Origin: Salinicoccus kekensis
Lineage (GTDB): Bacteria > Bacillota > Bacilli > Staphylococcales > Salinicoccaceae
Direction: 5' to 3'
NCBI RefSeq assembly: GCF_900220995.1
Contig: NZ_OBQF01000004.1
Location: 62,001-126,000, forward strand
Length of the DNA: 64,000 bases
Shown here one piece after another: positions 35,116 to 43,433 of this stretch (its first letter is position 1; each line of letters starts with the position of its first letter). A program made the translations under genes and the position numbers. Under the pieces are notes generated by a model. That model ran no database searches. It was given only the letters and a program-made list of their open reading frames with translations, and was not told the origin of the DNA.

Positions 35116-35418
35116 TTATTTTGAAAACTGCTTCAGCACCGCCATCAATTCTTCGATGGAATCGTCGCCTTCACCTTTATCGATCGCATCCGCGACACAG
35201 TGTTTCATATGTCTTTCCGTCACTTCGTAACCGACATTCTTCAATGCCGACTGGATGGCACTGATCTGTATGAGGATGTCCACACAGTAACGGTCTTCTT
35301 CAACCATCTTCTGGACGCCCCGGACCTGGCCCTCGATGCGCCTTAAACGCTTCTGTACTTTATCCTTTTCATCGTCCGTACGCGGGACGACCGCATGGTC
35401 ATGCAATGTTTCTTCCAT
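35116..35418 (-). CDS. csoR: Copper-sensing repressor CsoR
   Basis: A 100-residue all-helical regulator. RLRRIEGQVRGVQKMVEEDRYCVDIL contains the DNA-contact Arg residues and the first Cu ligand Cys; the second-site His and Cys lie in ERHMKHCVADAI. Together they give the Cys-His-Cys set of Cu(I)-responsive CsoR. I chose ATG 35418; an in-frame ATG at 35454 would lie inside the -10 element and operator and is rejected. It is the first gene of csoR-copA-copZ. Confidence 0.94.
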   Translation of the reverse strand: MEETLHDHAVVPRTDDEKDKVQKRLRRIEGQVRGVQKMVEEDRYCVDILIQISAIQSALKNVGYEVTERHMKHCVADAIDKGEGDDSIEELMAVLKQFSK

Positions 35419-35452
35419 CTTAATCACCGGCCTTATCTTATTCGTTACATTC

Positions 35453-35481
35453 ATTATACCCCCATAGGGTATAAAAGTCAA
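35453..35481 (-). promoter_or_regulatory. csoR-copA-copZ promoter with CsoR operator
   Basis: On the minus strand TTGACT (35481-35476), exactly 17 bp, then TATAAT (35458-35453). The spacer and -10 contain a perfect inverted repeat at 35454-35474, arms TTATACCC and GGGTATAA around CCATA, of the G-tract/C-tract type bound by CsoR. A repressor bound there would block RNA polymerase directly. Confidence 0.88.
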
Positions 35482-35487
35482 CAAGGG

Positions 35488-35510
35488 AAAACCCGCCGGG
35501 GGCGGGTTTT
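35488..35510 (-). terminator. Terminator of the S9 peptidase gene
   Basis: AAAACCCGCC and GGCGGGTTTT stem with a 3-nt loop directly after the stop at 35516, upstream of the csoR promoter. Confidence 0.85.
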
Positions 35511-35515
35511 CGGTA

Positions 35516-37297
35516 TCATTGATGTTTTTCCAAAAATTCAAGCATTGCTTCATATACAAGGATTTCATTTTCTTTCTTCGAGAAGCCGTGCCCTTCGTCA
35601 TCCAGGACGATGTATTCCACATCGCGGCCGGCTGACCTCAGCTTCTCCACGATCTGATCGGACTCTTCCTTGACCACGCGCGGGTCGTGGGCACCCTGTA
35701 TGACAAGCATCGGCCTGGTCATCGTATCCAGATACGTCACCGGGCTGTCCGTCCGGAACCGCTCTTCATCTTCCACCGGGTCGCCGACCCACCGTTTCAT
35801 CATCGGCTTCCAGTGTTCAGGTACGGATTCATAAAATGTGAATAAATTCGATACTCCGAAAATATCCACCACTGCCTTGAAGTATTCCGGATGGCGGCCG
35901 TGAAGCAGCAGGGCCATATATCCCCCGTAGCTTCCGCCGACAAGGAACAGTTTTTCAGGACTTGAGATCCCTTCCTGGAACAGCCATTCAATCCCTTTGA
36001 CATTATCGAGCCTCGGCCCGTGTCCCCAGTCGCCTTCCACCATCTTGACGAACTCGGCACCGTACCCCGTGCTGCCCCGGAAATTTGGGCAGAACACGTT
36101 GTAGCCCCGGTTTAAAAACATCTGGAACATCGCCCTGAAAGATTTGCTTTCATTATACTGCGGGCCGCCGTGCGGCCAGAAGACCGTATAGCCGTTCGCC
36201 CGGTCCTCTTTCGCCCTGAACAGCAGCGCCTCGATTTCCAGACCGTCAAAAGATTTATAGGTGATGGTTTCCGGTTCCACCATGTCCTTCGGCGTGACAC
36301 CGAGCACTTTATTCTTCGTCAGCTGCTCCCATGTCTCATCCTCATATTTAAAGATGTTCACTGGCACCGTGGCGCTCGTCCCCTTGATGTACAGTGCGCC
36401 GCTCCGCGTCGTGACGAGCCGGTCGAATATTGTCACCGGGGCAATGATCGGCTCAAGCTGATCATGGTTCAAATCGTAATAATACAGTTTCTGGACCACG
36501 CCTTTTTGTGTGATGAGGTACATCATGTTCGTGTGGCGGTTGTATTTCATCAGCACCAGTGATTCCCGCTCGAAATCGAGGACCTTTTCAAAAGACTTTG
36601 TCGTAAGGTCGTATTTGGCAAGGTAACTGTACTCTGAATCATAGTTGGTCACAAACCACGCCTCATCGTCCTTTACAAAACTGATGCTGCTGACAGTGTG
36701 CACCTTTTCGGCGTCAGGCGTCAAATACTCTGTGCCCTCCTCGGTCTTGATGAAGCCGATCATATGCGTATTGGCGAAAGCAGTGAGATAAACCGAGTTC
36801 TCCTCATTCTGCGATACATCGACCAGATGCGTCGGGCCGCCCTCCCCTTCATGGAGCAGCACCTCCTCTTCCGTGCCGGTGTCGTAAACATAGGAATTCA
36901 AATAGCTGGCATTGCCTTTGGACGAAGTATAATACACTTTCGTCCCGTCTTTGGACAGCTTGGTGAACATGAACTTATCATCCACATCCGCCTCGATCAG
37001 CTGCTCCGGCATACCCCCCTGGGGTGGTATTGCATATATTTTATGATTTTCATTGCCGTCCTTGTCAAACCCCGCCAGCACATATGAATTATCCGGTGCC
37101 GGCTGGATGAAGCTTGCACTTTCGTCCTTCACCGAAAACTGGTAAGGATAAGTATGCGGCAGGTCCATTGCGTATATATTGACTTTGCCGTTCATGTTCG
37201 ACGAAAAGAGCAGCCGCTTCTCATCTTGTGTGATGTTGAAATCCCCTATGCTGTACGGTGTGAAAAACTGCTCCACCGCGGTCTTTTTAAATTTCAA
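35516..37297 (-). CDS. S9-family prolyl oligopeptidase/acylaminoacyl-peptidase
   Basis: A 593-residue serine peptidase with an N-terminal beta-propeller (about 1-340, repeated strands such as KLSKDGTKVYYTSSKGNAS) and a C-terminal alpha/beta-hydrolase domain. The catalytic Ser is in GGSYGGYMALL, the Asp in IQGAHDPRV, and the His in DDEGHGFSKKEN. The conserved WPHGGPQ provides the oxyanion hole. There is no signal peptide, so it acts on cytosolic peptides, probably imported ones. The start is ATG 37297. It is monocistronic, bounded by terminators. Confidence 0.92.
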   Translation of the reverse strand: MKFKKTAVEQFFTPYSIGDFNITQDEKRLLFSSNMNGKVNIYAMDLPHTYPYQFSVKDESASFIQPAPDNSYVLAGFDKDGNENHKIYAIPPQGGMPEQLIEADVDDKFMFTKLSKDGTKVYYTSSKGNASYLNSYVYDTGTEEEVLLHEGEGGPTHLVDVSQNEENSVYLTAFANTHMIGFIKTEEGTEYLTPDAEKVHTVSSISFVKDDEAWFVTNYDSEYSYLAKYDLTTKSFEKVLDFERESLVLMKYNRHTNMMYLITQKGVVQKLYYYDLNHDQLEPIIAPVTIFDRLVTTRSGALYIKGTSATVPVNIFKYEDETWEQLTKNKVLGVTPKDMVEPETITYKSFDGLEIEALLFRAKEDRANGYTVFWPHGGPQYNESKSFRAMFQMFLNRGYNVFCPNFRGSTGYGAEFVKMVEGDWGHGPRLDNVKGIEWLFQEGISSPEKLFLVGGSYGGYMALLLHGRHPEYFKAVVDIFGVSNLFTFYESVPEHWKPMMKRWVGDPVEDEERFRTDSPVTYLDTMTRPMLVIQGAHDPRVVKEESDQIVEKLRSAGRDVEYIVLDDEGHGFSKKENEILVYEAMLEFLEKHQ

Positions 37298-37375
37298 TAA
37301 AATCCCTCCCCTTTGTTTATGATTTTACTCGAATTCGAGACGGTTTGCAATTTTATGGAAAAAACAAGATGAAAC

Positions 37376-37405
37376 AACAAAAAAAGAGGCCCGGGGGGCC
37401 TCTTT
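37376..37405 (-). terminator. Terminator of the secreted phosphatase gene
   Basis: AAAGAGGCC and GGCCTCTTT arms, followed by T7 on the minus strand, 15 bp past the stop at 37420. Confidence 0.88.
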
Positions 37406-37419
37406 GAGTTAACGTGCTG

Positions 37420-39237
37420 TTATTCGGAATCTTTGACGATGCCAAACTGATCCACCAGATGGACGGTGCGCTCTTCACCTTCCAGCAGCTCGCCTTCTAT
37501 CTGATACATGCTGACGATCAGTTCATCGCCTTCCATTTCATAGACCGCGAAGTTCTGTACATCGGAATCCCTGTTGTTTGCATGGGAATCTTCGAATGCA
37601 TCAGTATCCTGCGGCTGGTTGCCATATGCAAACAGGCTGTTGTAGTAATCCATATCTTCCTGAGTCATCCAGTCGAGCTCCGGCCTCACTTCATGGAGGT
37701 GCTCCACACCTTTGGAATAGACATCATCATACTCTTTCGTTCCGCCCGTGTTCGGCAGGATATATGTCGTTCCTTCCGGATCATCGATGTACTTGACGCC
37801 ATTGTCCCCGACGAATGTTTCAACCTCTTCAACCACACCGTTCGAGAAGTTCTCATCACTCGGGACATGCGTCAGTGAATGTGTCCTTGAGATGACATGG
37901 TCATGACCCTGCAGTGCCAGGTCGACGTCCAATTCATCAATCAGGGCCGTGAGCTCCTCCCTGATTTCCTGCACATCGTCATCCTGCAGTGAATGATACG
38001 ACTTCGAGTAGAGCGGCTTGTGGTAGTTCAATACAACCCATTCCGCACCGTTTGCACGGGCCTCATCGATGTCTTCACGTATCCAATCCATCTGCTCTTC
38101 ACCGATTGCACCTTCGTTCGGGTTATCTTCGGATTCCTTGTTGTCGTTCGTATTCAGCGTCACAAAATGGACGCCGTTATAATCGAATGAGTAATAGGAT
38201 CCGCCGTCAACCGCGTCATTCGTCACCGGCACATTAAAATGTTCATTGAACTTTTCCGTAAATGGCTCATCAGCCCAGTTCAATGCATATTCATCGTGGT
38301 TGCCCGGTGCCACAGCCATTGCGGCACTCATGAAGTACGGCCTGGACCGTTCAAAGATGTCCACCCACTCATCTTCGATCTCTGCAATTTCAACGACATC
38401 TCCGGTATGAAGTACAAAATCCGCATCTCCGGCCGTTTCAAGTGCGCGCATCAAAGTATCCGCACCGAAAGCCGCTTCATTCCGGACGTTTTCATTCCAG
38501 AAAGCATTCTGTGTGTCTGTGTAATGGACGAACTTGAACGGGTCTCCGTCCTCTCCGGAAGTTTTGAACTGTCCGGTTTCGCTGATTTCACCCGACTCGC
38601 TGCCCACCTGATAGTAGTAGGTCGTGTTCGGCTCAAGACCGGTGGCATGAGCCTTATAGGAATATTCCTGCACATCGATCAGATCCAGCTGTCCGTATTC
38701 ACGGCCGTACATCCAGTCTCCGCCGTGCGCCTGCTCATCTGTATAGTAGCCGTTGATCATAGGGTCGCCATTTTCGTCCGTCACCGGCTCCCCTTCTTCA
38801 TCTTCTTCAACGTCTGCAAAGATGTAATAACCGTTCATATCACGTTCCCCGTAGTGGGAAGTGACTTCCGCCGCTTCTGCTTCGAACTCCAATGTATCAT
38901 CAAAATTCCCGCTCTTGGAAACCCATACTTTCGAATCTTCAAAGAGATCCGTCGTATACCAATTGAAGCCCATCTCGCCCGTCGTGTCGCCATTGAATGT
39001 GGCTGCGATGCGGTTTGGCATATTATTCGCTTCAATATCCGCCACTTCAGGTTTCTCATCCGTCAGAACCGGATTGAATTCTTCCGTAACCGGTTCTGCC
39101 GTCCCGCCGGCAGGACCGCCTCCTCCGGCTGCATGCGCGACCGGGCTGAATAATGATGAAAGTACCAGCAGCAGCGTTACAAATGCAAGACCGAGTGCGT
39201 TCATCAATTTCTTGTCATTAAACAAATTGACATTCAT
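37420..39237 (-). CDS. Secreted purple-acid-type phosphatase/metallophosphoesterase
   Basis: A 605-residue exported protein. The signal peptide (about 1-37) ends in SPVAHA. A fibronectin-III-like N-terminal domain of the purple acid phosphatase type (about 65-240, ending in GLEPNTTYYYQVGSE) is followed by the phosphoesterase core with metal motifs HYTDTQN, LHTGDVVE, APGNHDEY, NYHKPLYS and ALQGHDHVISR. No cell-wall anchor is visible, so it is probably released. The protein is very acidic, as expected for a halotolerant host. A Pho-like box precedes the promoter, so phosphate scavenging is the likely role. The start is ATG 39237 after AGGAGGTTTACTGTTC. Confidence 0.9.
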   Translation of the reverse strand: MNVNLFNDKKLMNALGLAFVTLLLVLSSLFSPVAHAAGGGGPAGGTAEPVTEEFNPVLTDEKPEVADIEANNMPNRIAATFNGDTTGEMGFNWYTTDLFEDSKVWVSKSGNFDDTLEFEAEAAEVTSHYGERDMNGYYIFADVEEDEEGEPVTDENGDPMINGYYTDEQAHGGDWMYGREYGQLDLIDVQEYSYKAHATGLEPNTTYYYQVGSESGEISETGQFKTSGEDGDPFKFVHYTDTQNAFWNENVRNEAAFGADTLMRALETAGDADFVLHTGDVVEIAEIEDEWVDIFERSRPYFMSAAMAVAPGNHDEYALNWADEPFTEKFNEHFNVPVTNDAVDGGSYYSFDYNGVHFVTLNTNDNKESEDNPNEGAIGEEQMDWIREDIDEARANGAEWVVLNYHKPLYSKSYHSLQDDDVQEIREELTALIDELDVDLALQGHDHVISRTHSLTHVPSDENFSNGVVEEVETFVGDNGVKYIDDPEGTTYILPNTGGTKEYDDVYSKGVEHLHEVRPELDWMTQEDMDYYNSLFAYGNQPQDTDAFEDSHANNRDSDVQNFAVYEMEGDELIVSMYQIEGELLEGEERTVHLVDQFGIVKDSE

Positions 39238-39261
39238 GAACAGTAAACCTCCTCATATTTA

Positions 39262-39279
39262 TGATCACTCTGGTGATCA
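39262..39279 (-). promoter_or_regulatory. Perfect dyad in the phosphatase leader
   Basis: TGATCAC and GTGATCA flank TCTG between the likely -10 element and the ribosome binding site. The tail lacks a T-run, so it is more likely an operator or mRNA structure than a terminator. Confidence 0.4.
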
Positions 39280-39290
39280 CTTACATATAT

Positions 39291-39344
39291 ATGATAGCGG
39301 TCGAATGTTCACACAGTTTTAACATGAAGTAAATGTTTGTTTAA
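39291..39344 (-). promoter_or_regulatory. Pho-like box and promoter of the secreted phosphatase
   Basis: On the minus strand four hexamers TTAAAC, TTTACT, TTAAAA and TGAACA recur with an exact 11-bp period (39344 down to 39306). Each is close to the PhoP repeat TT(A/C/T)A(C/T)A. They overlap the -35 region of a TATCAT -10 element (39296-39291). This is the arrangement of PhoP-activated promoters in Bacillus. Confidence 0.6.
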
Positions 39345-39437
39345 TTTTATGGCGTATTATTTAGATTGTGTAAACTTCATGAATGAAAATCATCATTTCT
39401 CCATTCATGAACCTCCAGCTGCTTATTATATGAAGAC

Positions 39438-40604
39438 TCAGGCCTGTCCCTCTTCAAGCATATTGATATACTTCTCCAGCCGGTCCGCCGCTTCGATCAG
39501 TTCTTCCATGCTGCATGCGAAGGACAGTCTGATATGGCCCTCGCCGTACTCGGAAAATGACCGTCCCGGCACGACCGCCAGGTAGACGGCTTCAAGCAGA
39601 TCTGTTGCGAACTTGAAGGAATCCCGTTCATATTTTTCTACGGATGGGAAAATGTAGAAGGCGCCCGTCGGTTTTGAGACCTCCAGCCCCATATCAAGCA
39701 GCCTTTCATATATATAATCGCGCCGCTCGATATAAGCCCGGTTCATCTCCTTCGGCACATGCAGCTGTGAAGTGAGTGCCTCAATCGCCGCGTACTGGCT
39801 CGGGATGCTTGCACAGATCGTGTTGTACAGATGCACCGCCGTGACATCTTCCATGATACCTTTGTGCCCGACGACATAACCGATGCGCCAGCCGGTCATC
39901 GCATGGGATTTGCTGAGGCCATTGACGATCAACGCCTTCTCTTTAAGCTCCGGATAGGATGCAAGGCTGATATGTTCGCCTTCCAGCGTGTTTTCGCCGT
40001 AAATTTCATCTGTGATGACGAATATATCATGTCTTTTAAACACTTCAACAAGGGCATCCATCTGCGCCTTCGTATATGTCACGCCCGTCGGGTTGGTCGG
40101 ATAGTTGAGCAGCACGGCCTTCGTCTTATCAGTGATGTTCGATTCAATCAGTTCCGGTGTCGCAATGTAATCCGTCTCCGTCATATCGACGAACTTCGTC
40201 ACGCCGCCGGACAGTTCGATGATCGGCTCATAACCAAGATAGGTCGGGGCCGGGATCAGCACTTCGTCCCCCGGATCCAGGATCGCCCGGAGGATGCCGT
40301 CTATACCTTCGCTGCCGCCGACAGTGACCAGCACCTCCCCGTGGGGGCTGAAATCCGCCCCGTAATTCTTTTTATAGTAGCTGCTGATCGCCTGACGCAG
40401 TTCGAGCAGCCCGGTGTTATGGGAGTACTTCATCGACTTGGTGTTGATGGCTTCAATTGCTGCATCCCTGATCGGCTGCGGCGTTTCAAAATCCGGCTGG
40501 CCGAGTGTCAGATCGACCGCATCCGGAAACTCCTCCACCCTGTTTGAGAACTGTCTCGTCCCCGGCACTTCGATATCTTTCATTCTTCTGTTGGCCTGTG
40601 GCAT
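39438..40604 (-). CDS. patA: Class I/II aminotransferase PatA
   Basis: A 388-residue PLP-dependent aminotransferase of the PatA (N-acetyl-L,L-diaminopimelate aminotransferase) group. The N-terminal helix is followed by LTLGQPDFETPQPIRDAA. The cofactor Lys is in NGLSKSHAMTGWRIGY, with NYPTNPTGVTY and ITDEIYGENTLEG as the Asn and Asp/Tyr cofactor contacts, and the C-terminal Arg is in HIRLSFACS. It probably serves lysine/peptidoglycan diaminopimelate synthesis, but class I enzymes are promiscuous. It stands alone. Start ATG 40604. Confidence 0.85.
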   Translation of the reverse strand: MPQANRRMKDIEVPGTRQFSNRVEEFPDAVDLTLGQPDFETPQPIRDAAIEAINTKSMKYSHNTGLLELRQAISSYYKKNYGADFSPHGEVLVTVGGSEGIDGILRAILDPGDEVLIPAPTYLGYEPIIELSGGVTKFVDMTETDYIATPELIESNITDKTKAVLLNYPTNPTGVTYTKAQMDALVEVFKRHDIFVITDEIYGENTLEGEHISLASYPELKEKALIVNGLSKSHAMTGWRIGYVVGHKGIMEDVTAVHLYNTICASIPSQYAAIEALTSQLHVPKEMNRAYIERRDYIYERLLDMGLEVSKPTGAFYIFPSVEKYERDSFKFATDLLEAVYLAVVPGRSFSEYGEGHIRLSFACSMEELIEAADRLEKYINMLEEGQA

Positions 40605-40760
40605 GGTATCACTCTTCCTCTAATATTTTCATACCGATTATACCAGAATCCGGTGGCGATTTGACCCCGGCACTTTATTTGGAGTAACCGCATTGAATTG
40701 TTGTAATTCGTGGGGTTTCCGGTATCATTTAACATGAATAAAAATATGGGGGCTTTCATT

Positions 40761-40955
40761 TTGAGTAAACAGACAGTGAAAAGGATCTATGTCGGCGGGA
40801 TGCTGATCCTGCTCTTGATCGCCGTGATGAATTTAATCCTTGAGGCACCTCTGGTCAACCCATTCATCATATTCGGCCTAATGTTCATACTGCTTTCAAT
40901 CAACATCTACAACAACACCAGGGCGGACGGCGAGGATCAGGGCGGCCCAAAATAG
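40761..40955 (+). CDS. Small two-helix membrane protein of unknown function
   Basis: A 64-residue protein: a short basic N-terminus (SKQTVKRIYV), two adjacent hydrophobic segments (GGMLILLLIAVMNLIL and NPFIIFGLMFILLSINIY), then a polar tail (NNTRADGEDQGGPK). The start is TTG 40761, eight bases after GGGGG. The codon choice and terminator fit a real gene, but no family is recognised. Confidence 0.6.
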   Translation: MSKQTVKRIYVGGMLILLLIAVMNLILEAPLVNPFIIFGLMFILLSINIYNNTRADGEDQGGPK

Positions 40956-40994
40956 GAAAAGCACTTTTGCCATGCAGGCAGAAGTGCTTTTTTG
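40956..40994. terminator. Bidirectional terminator between the small membrane gene and the MFS gene
   Basis: AAAAGCACTT and AAGTGCTTTT arms with an inner GCC/GGC stem; A/T runs on both sides serve both convergent genes. Confidence 0.88.
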
Positions 40995-40995
40995 T

Positions 40996-42162
40996 TCATA
41001 TCGATAAATATTTCTCCTTGCGGCCGTAGACGAAGTAATACATCACCGCTGCGATGGCGACGATGATCGTCATGGAGTTGTACAGCCCGCCGTACCCCAG
41101 GAACGGGACAAGCTGGCCGAATATATAGGATCCGACACCGAGGCCGAAATCCAGGCAGATGAAGAAGGTCGATGTCGCAAGACCCACGTTCCTCCTGTCT
41201 GCAAGTTTGATGCACAGCGCCTGGATGATGGACTGGAAATTGCCGTAGCCTAGGCCGACAAGCGCCCCGGCAAGGAGCAGCATCCAGCCCGTCGTCGCAT
41301 TTCCGAGCACCATGTAGGCGATGAAGTAGAGGGCCAGTGCCGGATAGACGATGATGTTCGCACCCTTCAAATCCATCAGGCGGCCGGTGAACGGCCTTGT
41401 GATAAGCATCATGACCGCATAGATCAGGAAGAAATAGCTGGCCGCTGCACCGAGACCCTGCTGGTCGGCGAACAGTGCGATGAATGAAAATATCGTCGAA
41501 TGCGCGAGACAGACGATGAGTATCGTCGTCGCGGCAGGCAGTGCATCCCGGTCCAGGAACTGGAACCGTGGCTTCGGCTCTTTCGACAGGTCGATCGTTT
41601 CATTGTCGGTTTTAATGAATATGGTGAACACACTCGCGATGAGTACGACGATGAAGACGAGCAGGAACAGCATCTGGTAATCGACATGTTCGAGCATTGA
41701 GAACGCAAGATACGGACCGATGGCCGTCGCCATGACGAAGCTCAGACTGAAATAACCGATGCCCTCGCCCCTCCTTGCCTGGGGCAGTGCGAGTGCTGCA
41801 ATCGTACCCACCGCCGTCGTCGCTACACCATTGGCAAAACCATTGAGGAAGCGGACGACGAGCAGCACCCAGAAATTTCCGGCAAAGAAATACATGCCGT
41901 ATGTAACGATGAACATGACCGTTCCGATATACATGATCTTCCTTGCCCCCATCAGGCTCAGCTGATGACCGGTCACTATACGCCCGATCAATGACCCGAC
42001 GATGAATATTCCTGCTGCGAGTCCCGCATTGCTCGTCGAGATGCCGAATGCTTCTATCGCATATCCACTGATGGTCACCATGAGCAGGAACATCGCAAGC
42101 ATGATAAAGAAATTGAATATAAACACGATGATGAAATCACGGGTCCATAGGCGGTCCTTCAC
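40996..42162 (-). CDS. MFS transporter
   Basis: A 388-residue major facilitator with 12 predicted helices and the loop 2-3 signature GHQLSLMGARKIMYIG (motif A variant of Gly-x-x-x-Asp-Arg-x-Gly-Arg). GRLMDLKGANI is the corresponding loop of the second half. I chose GTG 42162 because AGGAGGGG lies four to five bases before it; the GTG at 42177 sits upstream of that site. It follows the dehydrogenase gene by 23 bp, so the two are probably one operon. A hydroxy-acid substrate is a guess from context. Confidence 0.83.
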   Translation of the reverse strand: MKDRLWTRDFIIVFIFNFFIMLAMFLLMVTISGYAIEAFGISTSNAGLAAGIFIVGSLIGRIVTGHQLSLMGARKIMYIGTVMFIVTYGMYFFAGNFWVLLVVRFLNGFANGVATTAVGTIAALALPQARRGEGIGYFSLSFVMATAIGPYLAFSMLEHVDYQMLFLLVFIVVLIASVFTIFIKTDNETIDLSKEPKPRFQFLDRDALPAATTILIVCLAHSTIFSFIALFADQQGLGAAASYFFLIYAVMMLITRPFTGRLMDLKGANIIVYPALALYFIAYMVLGNATTGWMLLLAGALVGLGYGNFQSIIQALCIKLADRRNVGLATSTFFICLDFGLGVGSYIFGQLVPFLGYGGLYNSMTIIVAIAAVMYYFVYGRKEKYLSI

Positions 42163-42185
42163 ACTACCCCTCCTCACGTTGTTTT

Positions 42186-43238
42186 TTACTGCAGTTTATT
42201 GAGTATTGAAGCGGTCACTTCATCTGTGGAGGCACTGCCGCCGATGTCAGATGTCATGATCCCTTCTCTGAATGTATCTTCGATCGCCCGGAGCAGCATG
42301 CTGCCAAGCTCCGTATAGCCGAAATGGTCGAGCAGCATCTTCGCCGTCCAGATCTGGCCGACCGGATTGGCGATGCCCTTGCCGACGATATCCGGGGCGG
42401 AACCGTGGACGGGTTCGAACATCGATGGATATCTGCCATTCAAGTTCAGATTCGCACTCGGCGCAATGCCGATGCTTCCCATGATCGCCGCACCGATATC
42501 GGTGAGGATGTCACCGAACAGGTTGCTTGCGACCACGACATCATAACGCTCGGGACGGGTGACGAATGATGCGCTCAGGGCATCGATGTGTTCGGAAGTC
42601 GTTGAAATATCCGGATACTCTGCCGAGATTTCCTTGAATACATCATCCCAGAACGGCATCGCATGATAAATGCCATTGGATTTGGTGGCGCTCGTCACCA
42701 GTTTGCTGCGCGAGGCCGCGAGGTCGAATGCATAGTGCATCGCCTGTGAAGTTGCACGTTTCGAGAATACGCTGCTCTGAATCGCGATTTCGTGCTCTTC
42801 ATGGAACATGCGGCCGCCGACCGAACTGTATTCTCCTTCGCTGTTCTCCCTGACGACCATGAGGTCGAAGTCTTTCGGATTCGCAAGCGGTGATCTGATG
42901 CCTTCAAAAACCTTCGCCGGCCTGACGTTGATTTCCTGCTGGAATTCCCTGCGGATTTTTATGAGCAGTCCCCAGAGCGAAATATGGTCGGGCACTTTTC
43001 CGGCATCCCCGACCGCCCCCAAAAACACCGCATCACTCTGGCTGAGGCGTTCGATGCCGTCCGGTGCCATCATGTCCCCGTGCTGCAGATAATAATCGCA
43101 TCCATAGTCAAAATGTTCGAATTCAAACTTCAGTCCGCCGTCGATTTCAGCAAGACGCTCCAGTATGCGGAGTGCACCGGGTACGACTTCGTGTCCGATC
43201 CCGTCCCCTGGTATCACGGCGAGTTTTACAGTTTTCAT
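42186..43238 (-). CDS. Tartrate dehydrogenase/D-malate-type decarboxylating dehydrogenase
   Basis: A 350-residue NAD-dependent beta-decarboxylating dehydrogenase of the isocitrate/isopropylmalate family. PGDGIGHEV opens the protein, the substrate and metal region has VVRENSEGEYS, and the C-terminal signature is NLFGDILTDIGAAIMGSIGIAPSANLN. The Glu-Gly-Glu-Tyr substrate loop and the short length fit TtuC/DmlA rather than LeuB; no leu genes are nearby. It would oxidise tartrate or D-malate. The start is ATG 43238 after GAGGGGAAATAA. It heads a two-gene operon with the MFS transporter. Confidence 0.82.
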   Translation of the reverse strand: MKTVKLAVIPGDGIGHEVVPGALRILERLAEIDGGLKFEFEHFDYGCDYYLQHGDMMAPDGIERLSQSDAVFLGAVGDAGKVPDHISLWGLLIKIRREFQQEINVRPAKVFEGIRSPLANPKDFDLMVVRENSEGEYSSVGGRMFHEEHEIAIQSSVFSKRATSQAMHYAFDLAASRSKLVTSATKSNGIYHAMPFWDDVFKEISAEYPDISTTSEHIDALSASFVTRPERYDVVVASNLFGDILTDIGAAIMGSIGIAPSANLNLNGRYPSMFEPVHGSAPDIVGKGIANPVGQIWTAKMLLDHFGYTELGSMLLRAIEDTFREGIMTSDIGGSASTDEVTASILNKLQ

Positions 43239-43328
43239 ATTTATTTCCCCTCACATTTCCATAATAAAACCATTATAACAATTTTCCTTTCTGGATAAGG
43301 ACAATGTTTGAAATAAAATAAGTTTTTA

Positions 43329-43343
43329 AATTATCAGAAAACA
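43329..43343 (+). promoter_or_regulatory. CodY box upstream of ilvE
   Basis: AATTATCAGAAAACA matches 12 of 15 positions of the CodY consensus AATTTTCWGAAAATT and ends two bases before the -35 element. Branched-chain aminotransferase genes are known CodY targets in Bacillus and Staphylococcus. Confidence 0.65.
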
Positions 43344-43345
43344 CC

Positions 43346-43374
43346 TTGCTTTATGGTGCGTTTTTTGTTAAAAT
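43346..43374 (+). promoter_or_regulatory. ilvE promoter
   Basis: TTGCTT (43346-43351), 17 bp, TAAAAT (43369-43374). The leader to the start codon is about 55 nt and shows no T-box-like structure. Confidence 0.55.
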
Positions 43375-43433
43375 AAACACAATTTTCAAATCAAGTCAGA
43401 GGCTTGTTTTAGAAGTTAGAAGGAGGGTCCATC

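Noticed and set aside
35419..35622. N-terminal extension of CsoR
   Set aside because: It would translate across the operator, the -10 and -35 elements and the preceding terminator, so the protein must start at 35418.
38239..39153. Plus-strand open frame of 304 codons
   Set aside because: Antisense shadow of the secreted phosphatase gene, with no start signal and implausible composition.
43240..43433. T-box or other riboswitch leader for ilvE
   Set aside because: No specifier loop, T-box sequence or antiterminator was seen; the CACC...GGTG hairpin there is weak and lies within the promoter.
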